64,000 nucleotides of DNA, from NCBI RefSeq assembly GCF_017591425.1, contig NW_024467120.1:930001-994000 (forward strand), given 5' to 3'. The DNA comes from Ochotona curzoniae. Taxonomy: Eukaryota; Chordata; Mammalia; Lagomorpha; Ochotonidae. A model generated the notes under the pieces. That model saw only the letters and a program-made list of their open reading frames with translations. It did not search any database and was not told the origin of the DNA. Below, piece by piece: positions 22,324 through 35,105 of the stretch. Made by a program: the position numbers and the translations under genes. The number at the start of each line of letters is the position of its first letter. The first letter of the stretch is position 1.

Positions 22324-22635
22324 AATTTTTTGAGATCTAGGCAGTTTTTTCCACATTCTTTATGAGTTGGTTTTTTTTTAAAGACCTGTCTATGCACAGA
22401 TTTCAAAATGTTTTTGGAATACAAGGCAGCTATGACAACAAGTGAATTGTGGGGACAAGGAGCAACTAAGTATCATATACATAATGTGCGAAAGAAATCA
22501 GACAGGAAGGAATACATGCATAGTAGTTCAAAAGACAAAGTCCTGCAACAGACAAAGCTCCTTCAGGGTGGAGACGTCAGAATAATGTTCTGGCATTAAG
22601 GATGACAGGTGCAAAGTGTGCTTCAGCCAGGGGTA

Positions 22636-22912
22636 GGCTCTGGGGCCCAGGATGCGCTTGGGAAGCCTGCATCCCATATGCAAGAGCCGGTCTGATGTGT
22701 CCTGGCACCTCTGCTTCAGCCACAGTCTCCTGCAAACGAGCCGGGAAGGCAGCAGAGCATGCCCTGAGAACTTGAGTCCCTGCCAGCCGTAGAGAGCTTC
22801 AGATGGAATCCTGGCTCCTGGCTGTTAGAGGCATTTGGGAAGTTAGCCAAATCTGCCATTCAAACAGATAAATAAACAAACAAATAAATCTCTCTCTCTC
22901 TTTTTTTTTTCC
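22636..22912 (+). mobile_element. Old C-type SINE
   Basis: GGGGCCCAGGATGCGCTTGG start, GCATCCCATATGCAAGAGCC, then AAACAAATAAATCTCTCTC tail. Confidence 0.7.
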
Positions 22913-23060
22913 GCAGTGGACTTTTGGGGCACTGGTCACATTCTGTTTCTGGACCAATATTGGTCACATGGCTGTGTTCGTTTTGTAAACTCTTAACAAG
23001 GTGTGTGCTTATGATTTAGGCACTTTTCAGTCATGTTTCTTATACTTCAATATTTTTATT

Positions 23061-23379
23061 ATTATTATTTTTATTTTTTTATTGGAAAGGCGGATATACA
23101 GAGAGGAGAGACAGAGAGGAAGATCTTCCATCCGATGATTCACTCCCCAAGTGAGCGCAACGGGCCGATACTATGCCGATCCGAAGCCAGGAGCCTCTTC
23201 TGGGTCTCCCACGTGGGTGCAGGGTCCCAAAGCTTTGGGCCGTCCTCGACTGCTTTCCCAGGCCACAGGCAGGGAGCTGGAAGGGAAGCGGGGCTGCCGG
23301 GATTAGAACCGGCGCCCATATGGGATCCCGGGCGTGCAAGGCGAGGACCTTTAACCACTTGCGCCACCGCGCCGGGCCC
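23061..23379 (-). mobile_element. Young C-type SINE with 18-bp TSD
   Basis: Near-identical to the 16356 and 43981 copies. An 18-bp duplication beginning TACTTCAATATT is at 23043-23060 and 23380-23397. Confidence 0.97.
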
Positions 23380-23489
23380 TACTTCAATATTTTTATTTTT
23401 GAAAGACTTATTTAATAAACAAAATATATAAAATACATTTCATAACTCTGAAATTTACAGATACATTTTATATGAATGCTTATATGAAA

Positions 23490-23790
23490 TAACAAAATAT
23501 TTATTTATTTTTGAAAGTCAGAGAGACAGACAGATCTTCCATATTCTGGTTGATTCTCCCAAAGCCTACAGCAGCCAAGGCTGGTCTAAAGTCAGGAGCC
23601 GGGAACTTTGTGAAGTCTCCCACATAGATGGCAGTGATCAAAGTGCCTAGGAATCCCCAGCTGCCTCCCAGGAGATGCACTGGCAGGAAGCCGGAAGCGG
23701 AGCAGGGTCATGAACCCAGGCATCCAATGTGAGATGCAGTGTCCCTTGTAGCATATAACTAATACAACGAACACACATCCCTAAGGGCGG
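23490..23790 (-). mobile_element. Old C-type SINE
   Basis: Tail-side TATTTATTTTTGAAAGTCAG, GGCAGGAAGCCGGAAGCGG, CATGAACCCAGGCATCCAA. Reverse of an older subfamily. Confidence 0.7.
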
Positions 23791-23984
23791 TTTCTTTCTT
23801 TTTTTTTTTTTAATAGTCCAGCAACCTGGTAACATTTAACCTGGGGTAATGTTAAATTGCCCAATCTTTGTTCAGGGCCCAGAATCTCCACCAAACTTTC
23901 AGCAGTAAGCTTTCAGCGTTTTGGAATAAGTGTTACGCTGATGTTAGGTCTTGTACCTCCGTTGTCTCCAACTTTTAAAATAGA

Positions 23985-24110
23985 CATTCAGAATAGGTAA
24001 CATTGTTCCCAGCTCACAGATGAGAAAATGAAGTTCAGAGATGTCTAACCATTTGCCTCAAGTCACACAGCCCATTGACACTAATACTCAGGCATGAGTC
24101 AGTAAAAACT
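23985..24110 (+). repeat. MIR fragment
   Basis: CTCACAGATGAGAAAATGAA and CAAGTCACACAGCCCATTGA match the MIR core. Confidence 0.6.
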
Positions 24111-24635
24111 GCACTGTGGGAAGCCAGGTCACTGCATTTCTCACCGAGGGACCTTGTATAAGTTAAACGCCAGGGCTGCTTTGCAGGGGACTGGGTTTAG
24201 AGTGAGCTGGTGGGAGAGAGGGATGGAGTCCAGGCCACAGCCCTGTAGTGCTGGCCAGGAGCAGAAAGCTCAGACCTCATTCCTTATCTTCTCCCTCACC
24301 ACCCAGCTATTTAAGGAGTCTCCTGGCCCACCTCACCTCAAGTGTGAGGAAACATGGATGTGGGGTAAAATGCACATGCCTAGTGCAGCGAAAGCTGGCT
24401 CCGCTGCAAACTCACCCAGGGCCCACATCACACTGCGTCCATTCAGATCAAATCAGTGCAGAACTGCTCCTTAGCCGGATGCACCACATCTCTCCGCCCA
24501 GCCACTGCCTTGTAGCTTTCAGCCTCACTCCCAGCCCCAGCCACAGTCTTCTCCAAATCAAAAAGAACCCCTCTACCCACAGAAAGCCCTTCCAGCTACA
24601 TGAGCCCGCAGGGATCGCCTCTGACATTTTAGCAT
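24110..24635. other. Unannotated intergenic sequence
   Basis: Overlapping ORFs in two plus-strand frames (24154-24474, 24248-24643) lack splice structure and similarity. No repeat recognised. Confidence 0.4.
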
Positions 24636-24639
24636 GCCC

Positions 24640-24785
24640 CTAGCATGTCACCATCTCGTTTCATCTTTACAAATCTCTGGCAAGGGCTATCCCCTTTTTT
24701 TTTTGGAGGAGTAAACTGAGTCTGAGACAAGCTAAATGGTTCACTTGAGGCCAAAACACTAGTGAGTGACAGTGAAGAGGTCCCC
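24640..24785 (+). repeat. MIR fragment
   Basis: TTTCATCTTTACAAATCTC, GAGGAGTAAACTGAGTCTGA, CAAAACACTAGTGAGTGAC follow the MIR layout. Confidence 0.5.
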
Positions 24786-25114
24786 TCCCCCTCACTCTGA
24801 CTTCTCCATACCTCCTATGTAACCTCGTATTCTGATCTATTGCATGCTGCTCTCATCACTGACTGCTTTGCGTGTCTCCCAGACTAGACAGTGAGAAAAA
24901 GGTAAATAATTTTACTTGGTTGTTTATCCCCAGTCCAAAGTAACTGATAGAAAGTGCTCAGAAAGGCAACAGAATTAATGAAAAGACAACTCCATATGGG
25001 TAATTCTATACCCCTCTTGCTAGATGTAATCTCTCTCACTCTTAGGTTCCGTATTAGTAAAGAAGTTATAAAAATTATCCCTTGCTTCAGGTGGCTATAG
25101 AAAATAGAGATTTC

Positions 25115-25405
25115 AACAGCAAGCATTCATTTCTCACAGTTCTAGAGCCTGGAGTTCACGATTAGGATGCTGGTGGATCTGGTGGCTGTGAAGGCTCTCT
25201 TCCTGGTTTGCAGATGCTGATCTTGGTATTGAATCCTCACGGGAGTTAGGAAGGTGGGAAGAAAGAGCCAGAGAGAGAGCAAGCTGGTTTCTCTTCCTCC
25301 TGTTTGGACGCTAGTCCCACTCTGGGGGCTTTGCCCTATTGCCTTTGTCTAAACTTGCGTACCAACCAAAGGTGACGCCTGCAAATAGCTTCAATTTGTG
25401 GGTTA
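25115..25405 (-). mobile_element. Ancient LTR fragment (MaLR/ERVL type, reversed)
   Basis: TTTCTCACAGTTCTAGAGCC, TCTTCCTGGTTTGCAGATGC and the later GGGGGCTTTGCCC segment match the common mammalian 'cacagttctggaggctgg' LTR segment in antisense. Subfamily not assigned. Confidence 0.5.
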
Positions 25406-25469
25406 GGATGCAACACGAGTGTGGTGAAAAGAAACTTTCAGTCCAAAACAGAATAGAATCAAATAGATT

Positions 25470-25875
25470 AAAACATTCTGAGCGCTGGGAGTGAGAGCTG
25501 GCACAGGGTAAAATTAGACATAAATCAGTCTAAGGTGGACTATGTCAGCCAGTGGATCCTGGAGACATTTCATCGTGCTTGAAATGGCGAGACTGGCGGC
25601 AATTCAGTACCACTGAACTATCAAAACCAATTGAGCAGGACCCTCGGAGCATGCCCCACATCAGGGACCTGGGATGGGTGGGAGGCTGGATGGGAATTCT
25701 CCCTTTTTCTTTCCCCTTACCCCAGATATAGAAAATGATAATAATAATAATGATAATAATAAAAATAATGTGGAAACAATGGTCTTACCCATTTTTCTAT
25801 AGCCCTTGATCCTTCGTGTCCTAATCAACTATGTAAAGATTGTCAAAATAAAGATAAGGTGAGGGACCCCCCCCC
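25470..25875 (+). mobile_element. L1 3' end, lagomorph-type, 5'-truncated
   Basis: GGAGCATGCCCCACATCAGG, CCTTACCCCAGATATAGAAA, CCTTGATCCTTCGTGTCCTA and AACTATGTAAAGATTGTCAA correspond, in order, to the reverse of 55800-56060. It contains a short (ATA)n run and ends AAAATAAAG. Confidence 0.6.
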
Positions 25876-25889
25876 CAAAAAATAATAGT

Positions 25890-26385
25890 ACGCTGTCTTA
25901 GCTTGGGAGGTCATAACTACATCCTACAGGTGGAGAGACTTAAGCAACACAAATTCATTTCTCGTGACTGTGGTGGCTGGGATTCTGAGATGAGGGTTCC
26001 AGCACAGACAGGTTCTAGTAAGAGCTCTCTTGCTAGCTAGAGATGGCAGCCTTCCAACTGAGCACATTCAGCACATGCTCCTGGAGAGTGGGCTCACCCC
26101 TCTTCCTCTTCTAACACAGGCACCCACCCTATGTGACTCCAGTGAACCTTACAGCCTTGTTCCCAGGTACAGTCCACTGGGAGTGGAAGTTCGAGTTTTA
26201 ACATACACACTTGATGCGACACAGTTCTGTTCCCACAACATGCCAAACACTGTGTGTGAACATTGTTTGGATCCTAACTGCAGTAACCAATGGACATGGC
26301 GTAATCAGGAAATTTGTAATACTACCTTTTGGCTACTAAATGGTATGAAAGAGTCATCATTTTGGTAGATGTGACAAGGATGTTG
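25890..26385 (-). mobile_element. Second ancient LTR fragment of the 25115 type
   Basis: Similar antisense order (CATTTCTCGTGACTGTGGTG, then a CCACCCTATGTGACTCC block). Older and more diverged, separated from the first copy by the L1 3' end. Confidence 0.4.
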
Positions 26386-26472
26386 TGGGATTTTCTTCCT
26401 AACTCCTTGGAGATATATTCATAAATATATACTTTTGAAATAATACAAAGTCTAGGATTAGAAAAAATATAG

Positions 26473-26780
26473 GGACCAGCACCATGGTTCAATAGGCTAT
26501 GCTTGATATATGTACCAGATCATATGAGAAGTTATGTAGGCTGTTCCACTTCCCATCGAGCTTTGCTTGTGCTGGGGAGGGAGTGGGGTTAGTCCAAGTT
26601 TGGGCTTTGCACCATGTGGAAAACTGAGAATGCTCCTTGGTCCAGGCTTTGGATCAGCTTAGCTCTGGTTGTTGTGGCCATTTGGAGAGTGAACCAGCAG
26701 GGAAGTTCTTCTCTTCTATCTCTCCTTTTCTCTATAAAGTTGCCCTTCCAATAAAAATAGACAAATCTTTCAAGAAATAA
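26473..26780 (+). mobile_element. C-type SINE, diverged
   Basis: GGGACCAGCACCATGGTTCA start, CATTTGGAGAGTGAACCAGC, CCAATAAAAATAGACAAATC tail. Confidence 0.8.
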
Positions 26781-27159
26781 AAACAATACATTTGGGTTAG
26801 ATGTGGAGATGAGGACAGGATCATCCATTCATGTTTCAACACCCACTAGAGCTGGCTGACCGATGGTCCCTTAGGCTTTACTAGGCTATTCTCTCTATGT
26901 AGTCTCTTTGAAACTTTCCACATTAATAAAAATTTAATGCAAAAAATTAGGGAGAAAGACTCAAACAACACACTCATGTGTATAGCGTGTAAACCTTCTT
27001 AAACACTGATTCAAACACAACTGCCAAAAAAATTTTTTTAAACAATTGAATCAAATTGACTATGAACTGTGTTAGATGTTGTTACAACTTATTACTGGAT
27101 ACAATCTCTTGAGGTCCAAGAGATGCATACTTAAAAGCAATTAAATAATACAGAATTTA

Positions 27160-27472
27160 GGGCCTGGCGGCGTGGCCTAGCAGCTAAAGTCCTCACCTTG
27201 AAAGCATTGGGATCCCATATGGGCGCCGGTTCTAATTCCAGGGTGGCTCCACCTCCCATCCAGCTCCCTGCTTGTGGCCTGGGAAAGCAGTCCAGGACAG
27301 CCCAAAGCTTTGGGACCCTGCATCTGTGTGGGAGACCTGGAGGAGGTTCCTGGTTCCTGGCTTCGGATCGGCATAGCATTGGCCATTGCACTCACTTCCT
27401 CCTCCTCAGCTTCTCTCCTCCTCTCTGTATATCTGACTTTCCAGTAAATAAATAAATCTTTAATAAATAAAT
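27160..27472 (+). mobile_element. C-type SINE with 17-bp TSD
   Basis: GGCCTGGCGGCGTGGCCTAG start. AAATAATACAGAATTTA at 27143-27159 and again at 27473-27489. A 3' internal deletion removes the usual GGGGAGTGAATC block. Confidence 0.95.
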
Positions 27473-27489
27473 AAATAATACAGAATTTA

Positions 27490-27950
27490 CTTTGAAAATG
27501 CTAAACACACAAAAAAGGGAAGATACACCAAGCATGATTTGCAGAATGCTGATAATTGCTAAAGTTGGCTAATGGATATGTGCGGTTTCTTACATCATTA
27601 TCTGAAACATTCCATTATAAGCCATCTAAAAGAAAATTCATGAGACAATTGTGTCCTAACCCAACAATCACAGGAAGAATTCACACATCCTCTCCCAAGT
27701 GTATTTGGAAGCCAATGTTTGAACAATAAGATATTTTGAAGTGCTTCTGCCTGGCTGTAATCTGTAGTTTCCTCTTTCCCACTCAGCAAGTAAATTCTCA
27801 TCAAGCTATGGCTCAAGGACATGGAGTTCATTAAAATCATCATCACATCACAGGGAGGGAAGAAAAAGCATTGTCAAAAAAAAATTCTCCATGTTCCACA
27901 GAGGTTGTCATTCGGGGTTTTCTGCAACTGAAACGCAGAAACTAAGAGTG
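27490..27950. other. Unannotated intergenic sequence
   Basis: No gene or named repeat. Minus ORF 27598-27846 has no similarity I recognise. Confidence 0.4.
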
Positions 27951-27959
27951 GGTTGTAAG

Positions 27960-28612
27960 AATTGCCTTCCATAGCAACCTAAATGCCCATCCACAGAGGA
28001 CTGGATAAAGAAACTGTGGTTCATCTGCACTATGGAATACTACTCAGCAATTAAAAGAAATGAAATACATTACTTTGTGGCCAAATGGGCCAAACTAGAG
28101 ACCATTATGCTAAGGGAAATGAGCCAGTTCCAAAAGGTCAGATATCATATGTTTGCTCTCATATAAGATAAGATGATGTCAAATCTAGATATTATATGTG
28201 AATCTTACTCTGTGTTACTTCATACTTACTTGTACCTCCTGTAACAAGATCTTGCGATGTAATTCGTTAATCAACCATCCATAAGAGGCTGATTGTTTAC
28301 ACTTACCTGAGATGGTCAACGTCCCCTTTATCACTGTTATTGGTACTGCCCATAAATAATGAAGATTTAATCCTCATTGTACCTACATGAAGGCCCTAAG
28401 ATATAAGAATGAGCTCACAACAAGATGACGGTCTCCTACAAGGTTGGGAGATGCTCCAGTGGAAACAGGATGGACTTGGGAAAATTCGCAAAGGACCAAC
28501 ATTATGAACCTGGAGGGGAAACAAAAGGGAAGGGAAGGAGAGGGAAGAGCCAAGTGCCAACTAAATTGTATCAAAAAACAAACAGTAAATAAATAAATTT
28601 TAAAAGTTAAAA
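27960..28612 (+). mobile_element. L1 3' UTR, 5'-truncated
   Basis: ATGCCCATCCACAGAGGACT, ACTATGGAATACTACTCAGC, CATATGTTTGCTCTCATAT are hallmark mammalian L1 3' UTR segments, followed by a purine-rich GGGAAGGGAAGGAGAGGG tract and an A-rich tail. Confidence 0.85.
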
Positions 28613-28619
28613 AAAAATT

Positions 28620-29420
28620 TAGGAAGAAAACTGGGGAGAAAAACCAAAGACCTGGGAAGAATCAAAAAGTACAAATAGAAGCCAACAAATAAGGACAAAA
28701 AGCAATGCTTTCAACCAATACTTTCCAACTGATTTTACAGGCTTTATCAGGAAGAAACCTTTCCATCGAAAATAACAGAAACTGACCCTACTGACTGGAA
28801 CCAAAGTCGAAGGATATTGAGTTTCAGAAATTCAGAAGAGACTGAAAGACCAATCTCAGAAAATAAACAGGAATCAAAGACAACAACAGAGTCACATGCT
28901 AGACTAAGCACGATGTCAGTTCCCATGTTTAACAGCCAACAGTCTGTCCAAGATGCCACAGCATCACTGACATGTCCTTCGACTCAGGTCACATGCTGTG
29001 TAGACTCATTGTAGGACAAAGCAGAAGATCTTTCTCTGCTTTCAACCTAGTCTACATCCTAGGATCCTCTCAATGACAATAGGATGAGAGTTGGATTCTA
29101 CAGAGCCAAAAGATGATACATTTTTAAGAAAAAGATTAGTTTGAGACATTCTATAATGGGAAAACTTCTCTTGGTAATGCATAAAACACAGCAATTCTAT
29201 GACAAAGTCCTGCACCATTTAAAAGAAAAGCAACAAAAACAAAATCTGTAATGTTCTTTTGAATCAACCACTTTTGAAACCTTATGACCACAGAAGGTCA
29301 TCTTCCCAATAACAAATACTTATAATATTGGCTGGGCAACAAGTCAATTTCAGAGGAAGCAGTGAACACAATAGGCTTATACAATATGGCTAAGGAAATC
29401 CATAGCAACTAAGCAGAGAC
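28620..29420. other. Unannotated intergenic sequence
   Basis: AT-rich, no recognised gene or repeat. Confidence 0.4.
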
Positions 29421-29425
29421 CCTTA

Positions 29426-29715
29426 GGCCTGGCACAGTAGCCTGGTAGCTAAAGTCCTCACCTTGCACGCACCAGAATCCCATATGGGCTCCCTACTTGT
29501 GGCCTAGAAAAGCAGCCAAGAATAGCCCAAAGCATTAGGACCTTGCACCCACATGGGAGACCTGGAAGAAGCTCTGGGCTCCTGGCTTCGGATCAGCGCA
29601 TCACTGGCCGTTGCAGCCGCTTGGGGAGTGAACCAGCAGATGGAAGATCTTTCTCTTTTTATCTCCCTCTCTAAATAAATCTGCCTTTCCAATTAAAATA
29701 AATATGTATTTTTAA
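29426..29715 (+). mobile_element. C-type SINE with internal deletion
   Basis: AGGCCTGGCACAGTAGCCTG start. CCCATATGGGCTCCCTACTT joins directly, so the B-box/CCAGCTCC block is missing. AATTAAAATAAATATG tail. Confidence 0.85.
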
Positions 29716-29719
29716 AAAG

Positions 29720-31050
29720 GTATTTCAACTGGAAATTTAGATAATCTACCTTATCACACGAATCCCTATAACAATAGAGCAATCTTGATAACAAATGGCA
29801 TAAACAATGAAAACCATCACAAACCCAACCTGTTATCTGAGATGCTTGACTTTGTTTTCCTCTTAGAACAATGGGAGACTTCTCATCTAATAATAAATGC
29901 ACCTGTGAGAACTGACCCATCTCTATTAAGGAATAGGAATTATCCAAGACCTATAGTCTGTATTAAAGTTCCCAGATTTGAAAAAAAAATTAAAATATGG
30001 GAGAACATGCTGTGGGGCAAGAGGATTACAGAGAGGAACTCACAGGCAGACACCCCAGCAGGCTCGGGGTATCACCCTGGGGTACAACTCTCTGTAAATG
30101 AAAATGGAAGTTAGACTGGGTGAGAGTTTGGGAGAGAATGTCCAGTGATTTAACCTTACTGTGCTTCACCTTTGCCTCTCTGAACTGAGAAGAGCGGGTT
30201 GGCCAAGGCAAGCCACATCGTCCTGTAGTTCCCTGCAACTTGGACCCTCCATCCCTGACAATAAGGAATTCTCAGAAGGTTTTGACTAGTTGGAGTCATG
30301 TGGCAGGCCCAGAGCCTGACTGTCACATAGTGCTCTGCAGGTAGCTTTGCCAGCTGGAAAAATAAAAAAAAAAATCATTCTGGAAAGGGGTAGAGGACAG
30401 GAAGCTGCTAAAAATACCGCCCCCCCCCAAAGGGTGTTGGGTCAGGAGCAAACCATTGAAGAGTCCGTTGTCCAGGAAGAAAGAGGGCAGCAGAAAATGG
30501 AAGGAAAAAGCCTGGGGACAACAAAGATGGGTATGCAGGTCACTCTGGCACTGGCACAATGGCCCTAAGGACACTTAGGGCTTGGAGAGCCTCAGAAATA
30601 GCTTTTGGTTCAATGCCAGTGGAAGCATTTGCGTCAGGCCACCAAGGTCCAGGATGGAGCCAGCCAGGCTCCGAGAAGGCGGACAGACATTGTGAGTGCC
30701 CCGGGCTTCTGGCCATGCTCTGAGAAGTCAGCAAGATCACAGAGGAGCCGAGCTGACAGGCTTTTCTTGAAATCACCCAGGACAAGAAGAAAGCCTGGGC
30801 CTGTCACATGTGGGTGACTGCAGGCAGAGAAAGACACAACCAGGTCATCAGCATTTAGCAGCATTGTGGCCTGAAATATCCACGAGTCCCCTCACAGGGG
30901 TGGGAGTTACCCACAAAGCAGCACCTAAAATATTGGTGTGCGCAGACACGCCCACTTAAGACAATAAGCAAATGCAAGGTTCACACACAGGCGATCACGT
31001 GGTTGCAGGTCCACTTGGCCACCAATGTCCTCCCAGGACCCCTGTTTTTA
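29720..31050. other. Unannotated intergenic sequence
   Basis: Unique-looking. The ORFs at 30323-30864 on both strands lack recognisable domains. A C10 run is at about 30420-30429. Confidence 0.4.
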
Positions 31051-31059
31051 TGAGGAATG

Positions 31060-31375
31060 AGGTGATGGGGTTGGGTACTTGACTCACTGAGTCAGCCACA
31101 TCCCACATCAGAGTGCTTGAATTCAAGTCCTGCTTCTGCCCCATCCCGGCAACCTGAAACTGAGAACCTTGAACCATACTTCAAAGAGGCAGCAGGTAAT
31201 GGTTCAAGTAGTTGGAGCCTTGTTCTCCATCCTAGGAGACTTGGGTAGAGTTCCTAGCTTGTGACGTCAGCCCTGCCTCACGCAGGCTGTTGTAGGCATT
31301 TGGGGAGTGCACCAGCAGATAAAATTGCTCTCTCTCTCTCTCTCTCTGACTTAAAAAAATAAAAAAAAAATAAAC
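31060..31375 (+). mobile_element. Old C-type SINE
   Basis: GGGTACTTGACTCACTGAGT, GGCAGCAGGTAATGGTTCAA, GGGGAGTGCACCAGCAGATA, then (CT)n and an A-rich tail. Confidence 0.7.
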
Positions 31376-31756
31376 TTGAATTGTTTCTTCAAAACATTAA
31401 CATTACAGAGTCATCAACCAATGCAGCAACCCTGATATATGGTTCTCAACTTACAGCAGGGCTCTGTCCCAATACGCTCAACCTAGGTTTGCAAGGCTCC
31501 TGCATGGAAAATGCATGAAATAAACCTGACCCCCACGTATGCTGGCTCAGTAGCACAGTGCGCCCCAGAGCATCAGCACCCTGCCTTTGTGACTGCAGGA
31601 CTGTCCAAATTGCCCAATCACATGACATCTGCCCTGGGAAAACATCCAAGTTCAGAATTCCAAATATGGGTTCTGCTACATACTTGTCACTTTTCCACTG
31701 TTAGGAAATCCTAAGCCAGGGACTGCCTATTTTTCTGTAAGAAATGAAATCAGTAG

Positions 31757-32322
31757 CTCAAGTGATACCTGAATATTATTCACAATAGCCTGGAAATGTA
31801 GTGAAGCCACAGCTCTGTTGATGATGAATGGATAAAGAAAATATAATCTATAATGAAATACTATGTAACCGTAAAAAGAGAAAAATGTTGTCATTTGTAA
31901 CTAAAACCTGGAAGACATTAAACAAAGTTAACATCACATTGAGGAAGCCAGACACAGACACCAAACCCTTGTGATTTCATGTGTAGAATCTAAACACAAA
32001 CTCACAGAAGCAGAAGACAGAATGGGATTTCTAGGGGATGGGGAAGGGACAAATGGGGAGGTATTGGTCAAAGGGTACAGGCTTGCAGCTGGAAAAATAA
32101 GAAGTTCTGGGTGTCTAATACATATTCCAATGTGTTGTACCCTTAAAATTTGCTAAAGGAGTAGATTTTAAGTGTTCTCATTCAAAATGACAACCGTAGG
32201 AGTGACAGATGCATTAATTAACTTCGTGGTAGTAACCACATCCCAATGTATACATGTATCAAATTATCACACTGCATGCCTTAAATATATACTTTTTTTG
32301 GTAATTAAATCTCATAAAAGCC
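31757..32322 (+). mobile_element. L1MA/L1MB-type LINE 3' end
   Basis: GATGAATGGATAAAGAAAAT, ATTGGTCAAAGGGTACAGGC, TTAAGTGTTCTCATTC, AATGTATACATGTATCAAAT and TTAAATATATACTTTTT follow the mammalian L1MA/B 3' end closely. Confidence 0.9.
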
Positions 32323-32324
32323 AG

Positions 32325-33525
32325 GAAAAAGGTCTTTCATCTCACCCTGCCAAATGGGTGAGTTGAGGGAATCCCCAAGAGCTGGTTTGCTCCCTGTATC
32401 TGTATTCTAATTATTGATTTCTCTTAACTTTTTTTTTTTCCTAAAGAATTTCATTCCAGCAGAAGATGGCAAGGAAGAACAAACCAATCTCTAGATGGCT
32501 GTGTCTACACTGTTCTGGATCAGACAGTGTCACAGTTATCAATGCCAGCAGAGATGGTAACTTTAACACCAACCCCTCTGGTGGAGGAGGCATCGTGTCT
32601 GTCTGCCAAGCCAGTGAGAGGGTGCTGGTCTTATGCACAATTGAAACTAGTGCTCTGGGAACAGGAAAGGAGGGGCCTTGTCCTGAAAATCAGGAATACA
32701 GAGAGAGAAAAAATGAAAGTATGCTTAAAAATAGAAAGCTACCTCCAGGGTTTGCAATACAGGGACCCTTAGGGCCACTCTCTGATGCCTGCTACAGCCT
32801 GGGGTGACCTCCCAGCATGTAGTCATGTCATTCAGGAGGCCCAGGCTCAAGGAACAAATGCTCTGGTGATGTTTGTGTTGTAGGGAATAGAGAGAAAGTA
32901 GCTTTAAAAAAATTAAATTGTAAAAAGGGGAAATTCCTCTCTCTCCCAAACACCTGTCAATCAACTTCACCTCCCAAGGCACTATAACATTAACTTCCTA
33001 ATAGTGTTTGACAAGAACTGCTCTCAAATGGAAAATTCTACAAAATTCTAAGTCATATTAAAAGACTAGCAGTTTCCAAATACACGGGGGTATTTGGTGT
33101 ATTTGGACAAGATGAGAAAAGGAATGGTTAATGGCCAAGCTTCTTTTTTCTCCTTGATCTTTGGGACCCGCACAGTTCTCTTCCCTAGCAGTTTTCAGGA
33201 AGGGTGCTTGGTGGCCTCCAACACAGTGCAGAGAGAAGTCAGAAAAGTCACCAGCAGAGTCATGGTCTGGGCTGTTCCATTTCTAGTTTTGCAACACCCT
33301 TTGACCTGGTCATTTGGTCCCAAGCCAGGAAATCATCTTTGGGTTCTTCACTTTTCTCCTCCATCACATACCCCAACTGTCATCCAGCTTGGCTGAAAAC
33401 AAAATCAGAAATATACTGTTCTGAGCACAGATCAGGAATTTGGAAGAAGGGAAAGGTGAAGAAGAAGCCCCAAGTCCTCCTTAACAAGGCACATGTAATC
33501 TTCCCAGCGCAGACAAGAAGAAATG
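32325..33525. other. Unannotated intergenic sequence
   Basis: ORF 32466-32807 (113 codons) has no recognised domain or convincing splice signals. A short hairpin (CCAAATAC...GTATTTGG) lies at about 33077-33098. Confidence 0.4.
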
Positions 33526-33529
33526 CATA

Positions 33530-33845
33530 GGAGCCAGCACAGTGGCTCAACTGGCTGATCTTCAACATTTAAGTGTTGACATCCCATTTGGACAACAGTT
33601 TACCTCCCACCCAGCTCCCTGATTATGACCTGTGAGAGCAGCTAAGGATGGTCCAAAGCCTGAGGACCCTGCAACTGTATGAGAGACCTGGAAGATGCTC
33701 CTGGCTCCTGGCTTCAGATGGACTCAGTTCCAGTTGTTACGCCCATTTGGGCAGTGAACCAACAGATGGAAGATCTTTCTTTCTCTGTCTCTGCTTCTCT
33801 CTATAAATCATCCTTTCCACAAGTAAAATCTTGAAAGAAAGAAAC
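33530..33845 (+). mobile_element. C-type SINE, diverged
   Basis: GGAGCCAGCACAGTGGCTCA start, CCACCCAGCTCCCTGATTAT, ATTTGGGCAGTGAACCAACA. Confidence 0.8.
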
Positions 33846-33849
33846 ACAT

Positions 33850-34515
33850 AAACAAGTAAACCCATCTCAGAAGATGCATTAGGGCTGCTTTTGTCTATTA
33901 TCTCAGAGAAACAGGTGTGATTCCCATCAAGGGAAAGACCAAGGAGTTGTGATCAGGGGTTCAGAAATGCTGACAGGAGCGGGGGCTGTCACCTCTACTC
34001 TGCATCTCCCCTGACTTTCTCCTGAAGCTTGAGGCGAGAAGTCTACAGCAGCTTCAAGCACCACACTCAGGTGCCAACAAGGCCAGAGGATGAGGCAGCT
34101 TTCGCCTGCAGACAGGTCTCTGACCCTGAAAGCTTCACAGGCTTTGCCGCATGTCTCATGAGCAAGAGTTGGGTCACTTGCCCAAACCTAGCTGACTAGA
34201 GACCAGACAGGTGAATGGGATTACCTTAAATCAAAGAGGATGCCATCTCAGCTCCACTCACAAGCAGCTGGTGAGGTTATGGGAGGAGAGGGGAATGAAT
34301 TCCAGGTTGGCAGTCAACAGTGTTGCAACAGTGACAAAAGGGCATTTAAAAATAAAACATGGTAATGAGACAGAGAGATCAAGAAAAGCTGCTGGAGATC
34401 TTGGCCCTGCTGTCCAGGGTCACAGCAACGGCTTCTTCCGTGGCCTTCCCCACTCCCAGTCCACAAGCCCATTCTCCATGTCTTCATGTCATTTTCTTCC
34501 CTAACATGCTCATAT
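33850..34515. other. Unannotated intergenic sequence
   Basis: Nothing nameable seen. Confidence 0.4.
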
Positions 34516-34518
34516 AAG

Positions 34519-34802
34519 GGTGTGCATCTGGCCTAGTGGCTCAGACACTGGTCCCATGTCAGAGTGCCTACCTTCAGTACCTGGGTCTGGCTCCTGACTC
34601 CTGCATTCAGCATCCTCTGGGAGGCAGCAGTGATGGATCAAATTCCTGAGTTCCTGTCATTCATGTGGGAATCCTGCAGTGAGCGCTGAGCCCCCAGCTT
34701 CAGCCCAGCCCAGTTCCAGCAGCTATGGGCATTTGGAGAATGGTCCAGTAGACCTCTCTCTCTCACTTTCTCTTTCTTTACCTCTCAAATAGCAATCTTA
34801 AA
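34519..34802 (+). mobile_element. Old C-type SINE
   Basis: GTGTGCATCTGGCCTAGTGG start, GAGGCAGCAGTGATGGATCA, CTCTCAAATAGCAATCTTA end. Confidence 0.75.
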
Positions 34803-34904
34803 AGCTGTATCATAAATTCAAACAGAATAAAAGGACAATAACTGTGACAATTACGTACATCCCATAACACTGCCATTCTCAGTCTCACTCCCGCACTCTG
34901 AGGC

Positions 34905-35105
34905 ATCATTATTGGCACAGTTTTAAGCATTACCATTGCAATGACAGGCACTTCCGTTCTAAGCACTTTTGCGTGGTTCATGTCACCTCACAAAACAGCT
35001 CCACAATGGAACCGAATTGTGGCCCCATTGTACAGATGAGGGAATGAGGCACTGGAATGCTGAGTGACTTAGCTATATGTAAGCTTCCTACCTACTGCCA
35101 TTACT
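34905..35105 (+). repeat. MIR
   Basis: CACCTCACAAAACAGCTCCA, CCCATTGTACAGATGAGGGA, CTGAGTGACTTAGCTATATG match the MIR core order. Confidence 0.6.
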